Positions 9,215 through 18,093 are shown, counted from the first letter of the stretch. The stretch is 64,000 nt of DNA from Tabrizicola sp. (GCF_022842145.1 NZ_JALHQD010000002.1:1-64000), one strand, 5' to 3'. Numbers and translations are program-made. The notes: generated by a model not told the origin, from the sequence alone.

Positions 9215-9451
9215 TCTAATCCAACGCAGGCAGTTACTTACGGTCAGATCAACAGCTGGACCGATAGTGCGCATTTCGCTGGGTAGAGCGATGTTAAATC
9301 AACACCTTCGTCGTGAATATCGCTGAGACCTAAGGTGGGCGCACGGGCGACTGAAGAGACATTCGAGGGGCAACTCGAAGCCCATACCGGGGTCCCTGCA
9401 AACCACGCTGCAGCTAATCCTTCGTACGTGGGCGCCAATCCGCACCCCCTG
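9215..9451. other. Non-coding gap behind tRNA-Phe, nothing recognised
   Basis: These 237 bases separate tRNA-Phe from the convergent LysR gene. They contain only short frames without recognisable motifs and no clear terminator. Base composition is slightly more balanced than the neighbours. A decayed gene or integration scar next to the tRNA is possible but not shown. Confidence 0.4.
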
Positions 9452-10369
9452 CTACTCCGGCAACGCAATCTTGCCGCCGCACAGGGCCAGAATCTGATCC
9501 CAGATCATGTCCTCTGCCGGGCCACGGTGCCCTTTCAGCCGCATTGCCCGGATTGAAAGCGGACAGACGGGCAGGACCGCGGATAGATCCGTAAGCCGCC
9601 CTTGCGCGATGGCAATTGCAGCCAGGGTTTCGGGAACCCACGCCGCGGCGACGCCCGCGGCGGCCATTTCCAACGCCGCGATGGTCAGGGCCGTCTCGGC
9701 CCTGGGCAATGCGACGGTCGTCGGAGCCAACGCCGGCAGGATCCGCTCTGCCATGATGGTGCCAAAGAAGACTTCCCGTGGGTAAGCCACGATAGGGAGT
9801 TCGGAGGTCTCGATTCCGGCCAGGACCTCCAGCGCAAGGTCTGGACGCAAGACCGGAATCAGGCGGTCCGACCATAGGTCGACGGACTCCAGGTAGTCTT
9901 TGGCAAATGCATCGGCTCCTGGCACGCCGTAGACGATGGCAAGGTCGGCGTTTCTTGACAAAAGCAGCCCGAAGCACTCGTCCAGATTTGCCGAGCGCAA
10001 ACGAACATAGATACCCGGCCCCTTGTCGTGGAGGTCTTGAATGATCCGCGGGGCAAGCGACGCGGTCAGAGAATGCTGGCTGGCGATGACTATGCGGTTT
10101 GACGCCATGCGATCGCCCCGGCGCAAGTCAATCACCAGTTGCCGCAAGGCTGTTGCCAGCTCTTCAATCTGGGCGGCATGGCCTTGCGTCATCGCTCGCA
10201 GCTGCACCGGCTTGCGGCTGCGGTCAAAGAGTTTGACCCCGACATAATCCTCGATCTGCTGAATGCGGCGCGAGAAAGCGGATTGCGTCAGGTTCCTGCG
10301 TTCGGCCGCACCGCTGAACGATCCGGTCTGCGCGATCGCCACAATGTCTTCCAGCCATTCCAGACGCAT
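9452..10369 (-). CDS. LysR-family regulator, divergent from the cuyA-like gene
   Basis: A 305-residue LysR-type regulator. The N-terminal helix-turn-helix spans about residues 2-60 ([19 protein letters not shown], then [20 protein letters not shown]), followed by a periplasmic-binding-protein-like effector domain. It is divergent from the cysteate sulfo-lyase homologue, with 108 bases between the starts, which is the usual geometry for an activator of the adjacent operon. The effector is unknown; a sulfonated or sulfur amino acid is the natural guess. Confidence 0.88.
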   Translation of the reverse strand: MRLEWLEDIVAIAQTGSFSGAAERRNLTQSAFSRRIQQIEDYVGVKLFDRSRKPVQLRAMTQGHAAQIEELATALRQLVIDLRRGDRMASNRIVIASQHSLTASLAPRIIQDLHDKGPGIYVRLRSANLDECFGLLLSRNADLAIVYGVPGADAFAKDYLESVDLWSDRLIPVLRPDLALEVLAGIETSELPIVAYPREVFFGTIMAERILPALAPTTVALPRAETALTIAALEMAAAGVAAAWVPETLAAIAIAQGRLTDLSAVLPVCPLSIRAMRLKGHRGPAEDMIWDQILALCGGKIALPE

Positions 10370-10415
10370 TGGGTCCTCAACTTGCAGCTTCTACAAGTTA
10401 TTCCGCATATTTCGC

Positions 10416-10444
10416 ATTTGCAATTGCCAATCGCCTTTGCAAAT
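10416..10444. promoter_or_regulatory. Candidate LysR operator between lysR and cuyA
   Basis: An inverted repeat ATTTGCA / TGCAAAT with a 15-base spacer (10423-10437) lies midway in the divergent intergenic region. The position suits a LysR-type activation site. The spacing is longer than a textbook T-N11-A box, so the assignment is tentative. Confidence 0.4.
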
Positions 10445-10477
10445 GTTGCCTTCCGCAAGTTACACGGGGAACTACGC

Positions 10478-11497
10478 ATGCATCTCGCCCGCTTTCCGCG
10501 CATTTTCCTGGCCCATCTTCCAACCCCGTTGGAGCGGTTGGATCGCCTCTCCAAAGAACTGGGTGGGCCCGAAATCTGGATCAAGCGTGACGACTGCACC
10601 GGTCTTTCCACCGGCGGCAACAAGACGCGAAAGCTTGAATTCCTGATGGCCGAAGCTCTCGCTCAGGGCGCAGATACGGTGATAACGCAGGGTGCCACCC
10701 AGTCGAACCACGCGCGGCAGACGGCGGCCTTCGCGGCAAAACTGGGGGTTGCCTGTCATATCCTGCTGGAAGACAGGACGGGCTCGAACGATTCCAATTA
10801 TAACACCAATGGCAATGTTCTGCTGGACCATCTGCACGGGGCGACAACGTCCCGACGCGCCGGTGGGGTGGACATGCCAGCCGAGATGGAACTCCTCGCC
10901 GATCGCCTTCGCGGTGACGGACGCAAGCCCTACATCATCCCCGGAGGCGGCTCGAATCCGACGGGCGCACTTGGTTACGTGAACTGCGCCTTCGAACTGG
11001 TCGCTCAGGCCAATGACCGCGGTCTGGTGATCGACCATCTGGTGACCGCGACGGGTAGTGCGGGGACCCAGGCCGGGCTGATCACCGGGCTCAAGGCCAT
11101 GAACGCGGGGATTCCGCTCTTGGGCATCGGGGTGCGGGCCCCAAAGGAAAAGCAGGAAGAGAACGTCTTCGCTTTGGCCCAACGCACGGCGGAAAAACTG
11201 GGATGCCCCACTGTGGTCAGCCGGGGCGACGTGGTCGCGGATTGCAGCTATGTCGGTGCCGGATACGGCATCCCGCGGGCCGATACGCTGGAGGCAATCG
11301 CGATGTTCGCGCAGCTGGAAGGCATTCTGCTGGACCCGGTCTATTCCGGCAAGGGGGCAGCTGGTCTGATCGACCTCGTCCGCAAGGGCCATTTCAGCAA
11401 AGGCCAGAGGGTTGTCTTCCTGCACACTGGTGGTGCAGCGGGATTGTTCGGCTACGATGCGATCTTTGCCGAAGAGCGAAAGGCTTTGGTGGTTTGA
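10478..11497 (+). CDS. cuyA: L-cysteate sulfo-lyase / D-cysteine desulfhydrase family (CuyA-like)
   Basis: A 339-residue fold-type II PLP enzyme of the ACC deaminase/D-cysteine desulfhydrase family. The PLP lysine sits in [11 protein letters not shown] and the cofactor-binding motif is [14 protein letters not shown]. In marine Rhodobacteraceae the characterised homologue CuyA eliminates sulfite and ammonia from L-cysteate to give pyruvate. The HisD-like sulfopropanediol dehydrogenase homologue and the taurine-type transporter downstream support a sulfonate role over a purely D-cysteine one. ATG 10478 gives the conserved MHLARFPR start after a CGGGGA ribosome-binding site, although the frame is open further upstream. 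Confidence 0.75.
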   Translation: MHLARFPRIFLAHLPTPLERLDRLSKELGGPEIWIKRDDCTGLSTGGNKTRKLEFLMAEALAQGADTVITQGATQSNHARQTAAFAAKLGVACHILLEDRTGSNDSNYNTNGNVLLDHLHGATTSRRAGGVDMPAEMELLADRLRGDGRKPYIIPGGGSNPTGALGYVNCAFELVAQANDRGLVIDHLVTATGSAGTQAGLITGLKAMNAGIPLLGIGVRAPKEKQEENVFALAQRTAEKLGCPTVVSRGDVVADCSYVGAGYGIPRADTLEAIAMFAQLEGILLDPVYSGKGAAGLIDLVRKGHFSKGQRVVFLHTGGAAGLFGYDAIFAEERKALVV

Positions 11498-11522
11498 AGG
11501 CATGACTGAAAGGCGAGGATAG

Positions 11523-12239
11523 ATGCGGCGGGTCGGAATCCTTGGGGGCATGGGGCCGCAGGCGACCCTTCTCCTGATGCAGAAGCTTCTGGATGCCGTT
11601 CCCGCCGTCGATGACGCTGATCATATCCCGCTGATCGTTGATCAGAACCCGCAAGTTCCCTCGCGCATGCGCCATTTGATCGAGGGTTCGGGAGATGACC
11701 CCGGCCCGGTCCTGGCCCGGATGGCGGAGCGCCTGGTCGTAGCCGGAGCCGAGGCTCTGGCCATGCCGTGCAACACCGCGCACCACTACGCCCCAGCGAT
11801 CCGGGCAGCGGTGAAAGTGCCGTTGCTCGACATGGTCGACCTGTCGGTGCGTCGGGCGGCAGAGCTTGCGGGACTGGACGGACGGGTGGGCATTCTGGCC
11901 TCACCTGCTGTCAGGAAGATCGGTCTTTTCGACGCGCCTCTGGCCCGGTGTGGCCTCCAGGCGCTTTACCCTGATGACGAAGCCAAGATGCTGGCGGCCA
12001 TCCGTCGGATCAAGGCGGTCGGGCCAGACCCGGAAACGGCCGTGGCGCTGCGGACTGCATCAGATGCACTCTTGCAGCGGGGCGCCTCCGTGCAGATGAT
12101 TGCCTGCACCGAGTACTCGTTGCTTTCCGATGCGACGGCGGTTGGCGTGACCGCCTTCGACACGCTGGACGTCCTGGTTGCGGCCATCACCGGCTTCGCT
12201 CTGGAGGACAGTCAAAGGGGGGCAACCAACGTCGTATGA
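11523..12239 (+). CDS. Aspartate/glutamate-racemase-family protein, possible cysteate racemase
   Basis: A 238-residue PLP-independent racemase-family protein. It has the N-terminal GILGGMGPQAT and the two catalytic cysteines in MPCNTAHH and IACTEYS, as in aspartate racemase. It lies between cuyA and the ABC transporter in the same orientation. Cysteate is the sulfonate analogue of aspartate, so a racemase interconverting D- and L-cysteate upstream of the lyase fits the neighbourhood. Ordinary aspartate or glutamate racemisation remains possible. The gene ends 45 bases before the transporter binding-protein gene. Confidence 0.8.
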   Translation: MRRVGILGGMGPQATLLLMQKLLDAVPAVDDADHIPLIVDQNPQVPSRMRHLIEGSGDDPGPVLARMAERLVVAGAEALAMPCNTAHHYAPAIRAAVKVPLLDMVDLSVRRAAELAGLDGRVGILASPAVRKIGLFDAPLARCGLQALYPDDEAKMLAAIRRIKAVGPDPETAVALRTASDALLQRGASVQMIACTEYSLLSDATAVGVTAFDTLDVLVAAITGFALEDSQRGATNVV

Positions 12240-12284
12240 CACTTGAACCAACAGACAACAAAAAAACCAACAGAGGAGAAAGTC

Positions 12285-13277
12285 ATGAGCCTGAAACTGA
12301 AGCACATTCTTCTGGGCGCTGCCGCATCGGCCCTGCTGGCCGGACAGGCACTGGCCGAGAAGATCATCATCGGCCATTTCGGCAACCCCACCCCCATGCA
12401 GATGCTCTCTGCCTCGGATGAACTGGCTGAGGCCACCGGATGGGAAATCGAATGGCGCAAGTTCGACGCGGGGACGGACGTGATCGCCGCGATGGCCTCG
12501 GGCGACGTGGTCCTGTCCGAGCTTGGCTCTTCGCCCATTGCAATTGGCGCGAGCTCCGGCCTGGAGATCGAGCTGATCGCCTATTCCGACGTCATCGGCA
12601 AAGCGGAATCGCTGATCGCTCACAACGACTCCGGCATCGCCAGTGTGGCTGACCTCAAGGGCAAGACGGTAGGAGTTCCGATCGGCTCGACCGCACATTA
12701 CTCGCTGATGGGTGCGCTTCAGCACGAGGGCCTCAGCGAAGCCGACGTCAACATTGTCGGCATGAAGCCTGACGACATCGCCGCGGCCTGGGGGCAGGGC
12801 ACCATCGACGCGGCCTGGATCTGGCAGCCGGTGCAGTCCGAGATCCTGAAGACCGGCAAGCTGATCGTGGGCGCCGACCAGACCGCCGAGTGGGGCTTCC
12901 CGACCTATGACGGCTGGGTGGTCAGCAAGCCCTTTGCCGAAGCCAATCCAGAAAAGGTCGTGGCCTTCCTGAAGGCTGTGGACAAGGTCAATGGCATGTA
13001 CCTGGCTGACCCGGCTGCCTGGACGGCCGACAGCGCCGAAGTGAAGACGCTGGCGGCGGCTACAGGCGCTGATCCGGCCCAGGTGCCCGGCATCCTGGAA
13101 GGTTTCACCTTCCTGCCGATGGCCGAGCAGACCGGCGAGGCTTGGCTCGCCAGCGCCGCGCCGAAGATCAAGACCACTGCCGACTTCCTGGTCACCGCGG
13201 GCCGCATCGACGCCGCGCTGGACGACTATTCGTCCTTCGTGAACCCGACCTACGCTGCCGCTGCTGCGGCGCAGTAA
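12285..13277 (+). CDS. Taurine/sulfonate-type ABC transporter, periplasmic binding protein
   Basis: A 330-residue TauA-like binding protein. MSLKLKHILLGAAASALLAG with cleavage after GQALA is a standard Sec signal peptide. The mature part (IIIGHFGNPTPMQML, then VVLSELGSSPIAIG and TVGVPIGSTAHYSLMGAL) fits the TauA/SsuA family. The start at 12285 follows GAGGAGAAA at 12272-12280. It should capture taurine or another C2-C3 sulfonate such as cysteate or DHPS. A strong hairpin follows the stop and separates it from the ATPase gene, which is typical where the binding protein is made in excess. Confidence 0.85.
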   Translation: MSLKLKHILLGAAASALLAGQALAEKIIIGHFGNPTPMQMLSASDELAEATGWEIEWRKFDAGTDVIAAMASGDVVLSELGSSPIAIGASSGLEIELIAYSDVIGKAESLIAHNDSGIASVADLKGKTVGVPIGSTAHYSLMGALQHEGLSEADVNIVGMKPDDIAAAWGQGTIDAAWIWQPVQSEILKTGKLIVGADQTAEWGFPTYDGWVVSKPFAEANPEKVVAFLKAVDKVNGMYLADPAAWTADSAEVKTLAAATGADPAQVPGILEGFTFLPMAEQTGEAWLASAAPKIKTTADFLVTAGRIDAALDDYSSFVNPTYAAAAAAQ

Positions 13278-13290
13278 ACCAGACCCTGCC

Positions 13291-13314
13291 GCCCGGGCCT
13301 TAACCGGCCCGGGC
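13291..13314. other. Stem-loop between binding-protein and ATPase genes
   Basis: Perfect 9-base arms GCCCGGGCC and GGCCCGGGC flank the 6-base loop TTAACC, 14 bases after the stop. There is no T-run. It probably stabilises the upstream message or attenuates transcription into the ATPase gene. Confidence 0.65.
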
Positions 13315-13341
13315 GTATCCATCGCTTGGAAGGACCGGCCT

Positions 13342-14130
13342 TTGAGCCTGAACATCGATCATGTCTCGGTCGTCTACCCTGCTGCCGATGGCCGTGCGCC
13401 GGTTGCAGCACTTAGCGAGATCAATCTTGCGATTGCCGAGGGCGAGTTCGTCGTGGCGCTGGGCGCTTCCGGCTGCGGAAAGTCCACGCTTCTGAACCTG
13501 ATCGCAGGGTTTCTGTCGCCCTCGTCCGGGACCCTGACTTTGGACGACCGGCCGGTGATCGGGCCTGGGGCCGACAGGGCCGTGGTGTTCCAGAAACACG
13601 CGCTGCTGCCTTGGCTGAACGTAATCGACAACGTGGCATTTGGACTCCAGATCCAAGGTGTTCCGAAGCAGGAACGCTACAGGACCGCCAACGAATACAT
13701 CGGCCTTCTGGGTCTGGACGGCTTTCAAAGCTCGCCGGTCTACAAACTGTCAGGCGGCATGCAGCAACGTGTGGGCATCGCCCGGGCGCTGACGTGCGAC
13801 CCGAAAATTCTGCTGATGGACGAACCCCTCGGCGCGCTGGACGCGCTGACCCGGGAGAAGGCTCAGGAACTGATCCTGAAGATCTGGGGCCAAACCGGGA
13901 AGTCGGTCTTCTTCATCACCCACAGCGTCGAAGAGGCGCTGTTCATGGGCACCAAGCTGATCGTGATGTCGCCCCGCCCGGGCCGGATCACCCATGTCTT
14001 CGACCTCCCGTTCTCGCGCCAGTTTCAGGGCGGTGCACCGGCGCGGCAGGTCAAGGCCTCGCCCGAGTTCATCGCGCTGCGGGAAAAGGTTCTGAACATC
14101 ATCTTCGCTGACGAGGAGGCCGTAGAGTGA
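13342..14130 (+). CDS. Taurine/sulfonate-type ABC transporter, ATPase
   Basis: A 262-residue ABC ATPase of the TauB/SsuB family. Walker A is GASGCGKSTLLN (about residues 45-56), the signature is LSGGMQQRVGIARAL, Walker B is ILLMDEPLGALD, and the switch histidine is in FITHSVEEAL. The start is TTG 13342, placed by the conserved N-terminus (SLNIDHVSVVYP) and a GGAAGGA upstream. The stop overlaps the permease GTG start by 4 bases. Confidence 0.88.
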   Translation: MSLNIDHVSVVYPAADGRAPVAALSEINLAIAEGEFVVALGASGCGKSTLLNLIAGFLSPSSGTLTLDDRPVIGPGADRAVVFQKHALLPWLNVIDNVAFGLQIQGVPKQERYRTANEYIGLLGLDGFQSSPVYKLSGGMQQRVGIARALTCDPKILLMDEPLGALDALTREKAQELILKIWGQTGKSVFFITHSVEEALFMGTKLIVMSPRPGRITHVFDLPFSRQFQGGAPARQVKASPEFIALREKVLNIIFADEEAVE

Positions 14131-14987
14131 CCCTGTCCAAGCCGCCGAAGACCCCCGGCCTGGTCGCCCGGCTCGCCCGCGCCCGTCCCACCAAGCCCGG
14201 AGAAATCTATGGTGTGCCAGGCCAGGGCAACACCTTCTGGCTCTCGGTCGCATCGGTCGCGACGATGCTTTTCGTCTGGTGGCTGGTCACGACGCTTGGC
14301 TGGGTCAAGCCGCTTTTCGTCCCCGCGCCGCAGGCTGTGCTGGCCAAGTTCGTCCAGATCTGGAACGAAGGCTTCACCAACACCTCCTTCCTCGAACACA
14401 CGCTTACCTCGACCCTGCGGGTCTTCGGGGCCTTCGTCCTCGCCTGCCTGATCGGTCTGCCCCTTGGTTTGGCGATGGGGATGAGCCCGACCATCCGCGG
14501 CATCTTTGATCCGCCGATCGAGTTCTACCGCCCGATTCCGCCTCTTGCCTACCTTCCGTTGATGATCATCTGGTTCGGTATCGACGAGACGTCAAAGGTC
14601 CTGCTGATCTTCCTGTCGATGTTCGCGCCCATCGTGCTTGGTGCCCGCTCGGGCGTGAAGTCGGCGGCGATCGAGCAGATTCACGCGGCCTATTCCTTTG
14701 GTGCGACCCGCTGGCAGGTGATGCGCTACGTGATCCTGCCCTCTGCCATGCCCGAGATCCTGACCGCCATGCGGGTCGGCATCGGCTTTGGCTGGACCAC
14801 CCTCGTCGCGGCCGAGATGGTCGCAGCCACCAAGGGCCTTGGCTACATGGTCCTGTCCGCAAGCCAGTTCCTGCAGACCTCGGTGGTGATCATGGGCATC
14901 TTCGTGATTGCCGCCATCGCGATCACATTCGACCTTGTGATGCGCTTCCTTGAACGCCGTCTGGTGCCCTGGAAGGGCCGTATGTGA
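14127..14987 (+). CDS. Taurine/sulfonate-type ABC transporter, permease
   Basis: A 286-residue inner-membrane permease with about six hydrophobic segments. The EAA-type cytoplasmic loop is recognisable around IHAAYSFGATRWQVMRYVILP. It starts with GTG 14127 inside the end of the ATPase gene and forms the channel with it. 17 bases separate its stop from the dehydrogenase ATG, so the transporter and the dehydrogenase are one operon. Confidence 0.88.
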   Translation: MTLSKPPKTPGLVARLARARPTKPGEIYGVPGQGNTFWLSVASVATMLFVWWLVTTLGWVKPLFVPAPQAVLAKFVQIWNEGFTNTSFLEHTLTSTLRVFGAFVLACLIGLPLGLAMGMSPTIRGIFDPPIEFYRPIPPLAYLPLMIIWFGIDETSKVLLIFLSMFAPIVLGARSGVKSAAIEQIHAAYSFGATRWQVMRYVILPSAMPEILTAMRVGIGFGWTTLVAAEMVAATKGLGYMVLSASQFLQTSVVIMGIFVIAAIAITFDLVMRFLERRLVPWKGRM

Positions 14988-15003
14988 ACCGAAAGACCCC
15001 CCG

Positions 15004-16311
15004 ATGATCTATCTCAAGACGGCCACGAAGTCTGCCGACACTGACCACCAGGATGTCCGCGACCTGGTACAGGTCATGCTGGCGCGCATCATGATCGAAG
15101 GCGAAAAGGCGGTGCGCGACTATTCCCGTACCTTCGACAAGTGGACGGGTGACATCATCGTCTCGCGCGAAACTCTGGCGGCGGCAGCCAGCCAGGTGCC
15201 AGAGCAACTGAAGCGGGACATCCGCTTCGCCCATGCCAACATCCGCCGTTTTGCCGAAGCGCAGCGCGCTACATTGTCGGACTGTGCGATCGAGATCCTG
15301 CCGGGTTTGACGGCAGGACAGAAGCAGATCCCGGTGGCCGCAGCCGGTTGCTATGTGCCGGGTGGCCGGTACAGTCACGTCGCCAGCGCAATCATGACCA
15401 TCACCACGGCCAAGGTTGCGGGCGTCCCGCATATTGCAGCCTGCTCCCCGCCTCGCCCGGGCGTCGGGATTCCGCCCGCGATCCTCTATGCGATGGACCT
15501 TTGCGGTGCCGATGTGATCCTGAACCTTGGTGGCGTGCAGGGGGTGGCCGCGATGGCGCACGGTCACTTCGGCCTGCCCAAAGCGGATATCCTGGTCGGA
15601 CCGGGCAACCAGTACGTGGCCGAAGCCAAGAGGATGCTTTTCGGCCAGGTTGGCATCGACATGTTCGCTGGCCCCACCGACAGCATGGTCCTGGCGGACT
15701 CCAGCGCTGATGCCGAGATGGTCGCATACGATCTGGTCGGCCAGGCCGAACACGGCTACAATTCTCCTGTCTGGCTGGTGACCACCGACGAGGCACTGGC
15801 GCTCGCGGTGATCCGTCTGGTGCCGGACCTGATCGGGTCCCTTCCCGAGGTGAACCGCGAAAGCGCGCGGGCCGCCTGGGACAACATGGCCGAAGTGATC
15901 CTTTGTACCAGTCGCGAGGAGATGGCCGCGGTTGCTGACCGCTATGCCCCGGAACATCTGCACGTCCAGGCTTCCGACCTTGACTGGTGGCTTGGCCGCC
16001 TGACCGCCTATGGCTCGCTGTTTCTGGGAGAGGAAACGACGGTGGCTTTCGGGGACAAGACCTCCGGCCCGAACCATGTTCTCCCCACCTCTGGCGCGGC
16101 TCGGTACACCGGCGGGCTTTCAGTGCACAAGTTCATGAAGACCGTGACCTGGCAACGCGCCACCCGCGACGCAGCGCGCCCGCTGGCCGAGGCCACTGCC
16201 CGGATCTCGCGGCTTGAGGGGATGGAGGGCCATGCGCGTTCAGCGGACATCCGTCTGGCGAAGTTCTTCCCGGAAGAGACCTTCGACGTTGGGTTAGATG
16301 TGTCTGTCTGA
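15004..16311 (+). CDS. hpsN: HisD-family dehydrogenase, probably sulfopropanediol 3-dehydrogenase (HpsN-like)
   Basis: A 435-residue histidinol-dehydrogenase-family protein. The zinc site (Gln and His of GQAEHGYNS, Asp of FGDKTSGPNHVLPT, His of EGMEGHARSADIR) and the catalytic Glu-His of APEHLHV are kept. No histidine-biosynthesis gene is near; it is the last gene of a sulfonate-type ABC transporter operon with a cysteate lyase homologue. HpsN-type enzymes oxidise (R)-2,3-dihydroxypropane-1-sulfonate (DHPS) to sulfolactate in two NAD-dependent steps. True HisD cannot be excluded by eye but does not fit the context. The start at 15004 leaves a normal N-terminus. Confidence 0.75.
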   Translation: MIYLKTATKSADTDHQDVRDLVQVMLARIMIEGEKAVRDYSRTFDKWTGDIIVSRETLAAAASQVPEQLKRDIRFAHANIRRFAEAQRATLSDCAIEILPGLTAGQKQIPVAAAGCYVPGGRYSHVASAIMTITTAKVAGVPHIAACSPPRPGVGIPPAILYAMDLCGADVILNLGGVQGVAAMAHGHFGLPKADILVGPGNQYVAEAKRMLFGQVGIDMFAGPTDSMVLADSSADAEMVAYDLVGQAEHGYNSPVWLVTTDEALALAVIRLVPDLIGSLPEVNRESARAAWDNMAEVILCTSREEMAAVADRYAPEHLHVQASDLDWWLGRLTAYGSLFLGEETTVAFGDKTSGPNHVLPTSGAARYTGGLSVHKFMKTVTWQRATRDAARPLAEATARISRLEGMEGHARSADIRLAKFFPEETFDVGLDVSV

Positions 16312-16386
16312 TCACTTGGTCGTTCTGTGTCCGTCTGACGCCTCCGCCTGACCGGGCGTTGCTCTCTGCGCTGGTCGGAAGGGTCG

Positions 16387-17235
16387 CTATTCGAAGAGAT
16401 CGATTTCCTCGTTGATCTCGTCAATGACACTCAGACGCTGACGTGCCGGCTCTCCTGCGTGGCCAATGAAGGCGACTGCCAGAAGGCGGACCAGACTTGT
16501 CAGCGTCGTATGCGTCGGCAGCGCCCCGTAGGTTGCGACATGGGTTCCGATGGCAAGCCGTGAAAACCGCTGCGCGCGCGCGAGGTAGCGGTGGTCGGTC
16601 AGGGTGATCACGTTCATCCGCGAGGTGCGCGCATAGGCGGTGAGAGACGACTGGAACTTTGGCCTCGGCTCTAGCGTCAGCAAAAGCAGCACGTCTCGCG
16701 GGCCGGTCATGGCCAGATCTTCCGCCCAGGCCCCCGGGCTGGCCGCAAGCAGATGGACATCCGGACGAAGGCGGGCAAATGTCAGTCGCGCGAGGCGTGC
16801 AAGGCCTTCCTCGGCACCAAAGCCCATGCACCAGACGCGCGGCGCATCCAGGATCAATCGGGCCGCTTCAGTCAGAAGGTCGGGACGCATCTCCTCGAAA
16901 GTGCGGGTCAGGTTCAGCAATTCCAGCTCCAGATGATCGGCAATGGATCGTCCCAGCGCGCCAGGGTCAGCCGCGGCCTGCGAATAGGCGTAGGGCTGCT
17001 TGCGGTTGCGTTCCTCGCGTGCCTGGGTGCGTGCCTCGTCAAAGTCGGTATAGCCCAGGTTGCGGAAGAAGCGGGCCGTGGTGGCCTTTGAAACCCCGGC
17101 AAGTGCCGACAACTCTGTGGCGCTGTGTGTTTCGATCAGTGTCTGATTCTCAAGCAGTAGAACGGCCAAATTCTGCTCGGACTTCGTCAGCCGAGAAATT
17201 CTCTCCTGGATTCTGAGTGTTAGACGCGTCGCCAT
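16387..17235 (-). CDS. MurR/RpiR-family transcriptional regulator
   Basis: A 282-residue RpiR-type regulator. The N-terminal helix-turn-helix is SATELSALAGVSKATTARFFRNLGY (about residues 38-62). A C-terminal SIS sugar-phosphate-binding-like domain runs from about residue 115, with VWCMGFGAEEGLARLA. It converges with hpsN (75 bases between the stops) and diverges from the COG0212 gene. The shared intergenic region holds four TGAAAC half-sites, so it most probably controls the COG0212/NMT1 transporter operon and itself. Control of the sulfonate operon is also possible. Confidence 0.85.
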   Translation of the reverse strand: MATRLTLRIQERISRLTKSEQNLAVLLLENQTLIETHSATELSALAGVSKATTARFFRNLGYTDFDEARTQAREERNRKQPYAYSQAAADPGALGRSIADHLELELLNLTRTFEEMRPDLLTEAARLILDAPRVWCMGFGAEEGLARLARLTFARLRPDVHLLAASPGAWAEDLAMTGPRDVLLLLTLEPRPKFQSSLTAYARTSRMNVITLTDHRYLARAQRFSRLAIGTHVATYGALPTHTTLTSLVRLLAVAFIGHAGEPARQRLSVIDEINEEIDLFE

Positions 17236-17271
17236 GTGCCTACACGTTGCGCATCAGCGCGCTTGCATTTG

Positions 17272-17307
17272 TGAAACCGTCGTTTCAAAGTGATGAAACA
17301 ATGAAAC
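17272..17307. promoter_or_regulatory. Four TGAAAC half-sites, candidate RpiR operator
   Basis: A perfect palindrome TGAAAC-CGTC-GTTTCA occupies 17272-17287. Two further direct TGAAAC copies lie at 17294-17299 and 17302-17307, 8 bases apart. All lie in the 86-base region between the divergent starts of the RpiR gene and the COG0212 gene. Phased repeats of one hexamer in this position are what an operator for the divergent regulator should look like. Confidence 0.6.
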
Positions 17308-17321
17308 GACACAGGTCGATC

Positions 17322-18059
17322 ATGTCCAAATCCAAGATCATCCGCCAGCAGATTTGGTCAAAGCTGCATCATGTGGCCAAGCCCGACACGCGCTTCCATC
17401 TGAACTTCGCCGAGGTGATCCCGGATTTCGAAGGCTCGGAGGCGGCGACCGAGCATCTGGTGAGGATGTCGGCCTACCAGCAGACCAGCTTCGCTTTCAT
17501 CACGCCGGACAACTGTCTGGTGGACCTGCGCCGACGAATGATCGCAGAAGGCAAGCCCTTCGTGATGTCGACCTACGGCATATACCGTGGTTTCCTGTTG
17601 ATGGAGCCGGGCATGGTCCCGAAGGGAGCCGAGCTTTACGCGGCCTGGCTGGACGGGATGGAGCATTTCGCCCGCCCGATCACCTTGGAGGAAGTTGCCC
17701 GCCGCGGGCGGTTCGACTTCATGGTCACCGGGGCCTCTGCCGTATCAGTCGACGGCGTCCGCTTCGGCAAGGGCCACGGGTTCTTTGACCTCGAATGGGG
17801 CATGTTCACCGACCTTGGCCTCGTGGACGAGACGACGCCGGTGGTCGCCGTGGTGCATGACTGCCAACTCGTCCAGGAAAAGCTGACCCCGTCCGAAACC
17901 GACATTCTGGTCGACTGGATCGCCACGCCCTCGGGCCTGCACAAGGTCGAACGCCGCGCCAAGCGCCCGTCGGGCGTGAAGTGGAACCTCCTTGAGCCCC
18001 AACAGATCGCCAACACCCCGCCGTTGCAGGAATTGCAGCGCATTCAGGGGATTGCCTGA
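17322..18059 (+). CDS. COG0212 protein: 5-formyltetrahydrofolate cyclo-ligase paralogue
   Basis: A 245-residue protein of the MTHFS/5-FCL superfamily. The region VDGVRFGKGHGFFDLEWGMF corresponds to the GxRLGxGxGYYDR signature of 5-formyl-THF cyclo-ligase but is altered, and the typical N-terminal ATP-site lysine motif is only weakly matched (KSKIIRQQIWSKL). Comparative genomics has tied such paralogues to thiamin metabolism rather than folate repair. That fits the THI5/NMT1-type transporter that follows in the same operon. ATG 17322 was chosen because it follows ACAGG. An in-frame ATG at 17301 lies within the operator repeats. Confidence 0.75.
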   Translation: MSKSKIIRQQIWSKLHHVAKPDTRFHLNFAEVIPDFEGSEAATEHLVRMSAYQQTSFAFITPDNCLVDLRRRMIAEGKPFVMSTYGIYRGFLLMEPGMVPKGAELYAAWLDGMEHFARPITLEEVARRGRFDFMVTGASAVSVDGVRFGKGHGFFDLEWGMFTDLGLVDETTPVVAVVHDCQLVQEKLTPSETDILVDWIATPSGLHKVERRAKRPSGVKWNLLEPQQIANTPPLQELQRIQGIA

Positions 18060-18093
18060 CAATTTCAACCCTTCAAACAACAGGACTGCTGCC

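Noticed and set aside
13291-13314. Full transcription terminator after the TauA-like gene
   Set aside because: The stem is strong but no T-run follows, and the ATPase gene has no visible promoter of its own. Partial attenuation or mRNA protection is more likely.
15004-16311. Histidinol dehydrogenase for histidine biosynthesis
   Set aside because: Family membership is right, but it ends a sulfonate-type ABC operon beside a cysteate lyase homologue, with no his gene nearby. The HpsN-type reading fits better, though HisD is not formally excluded.
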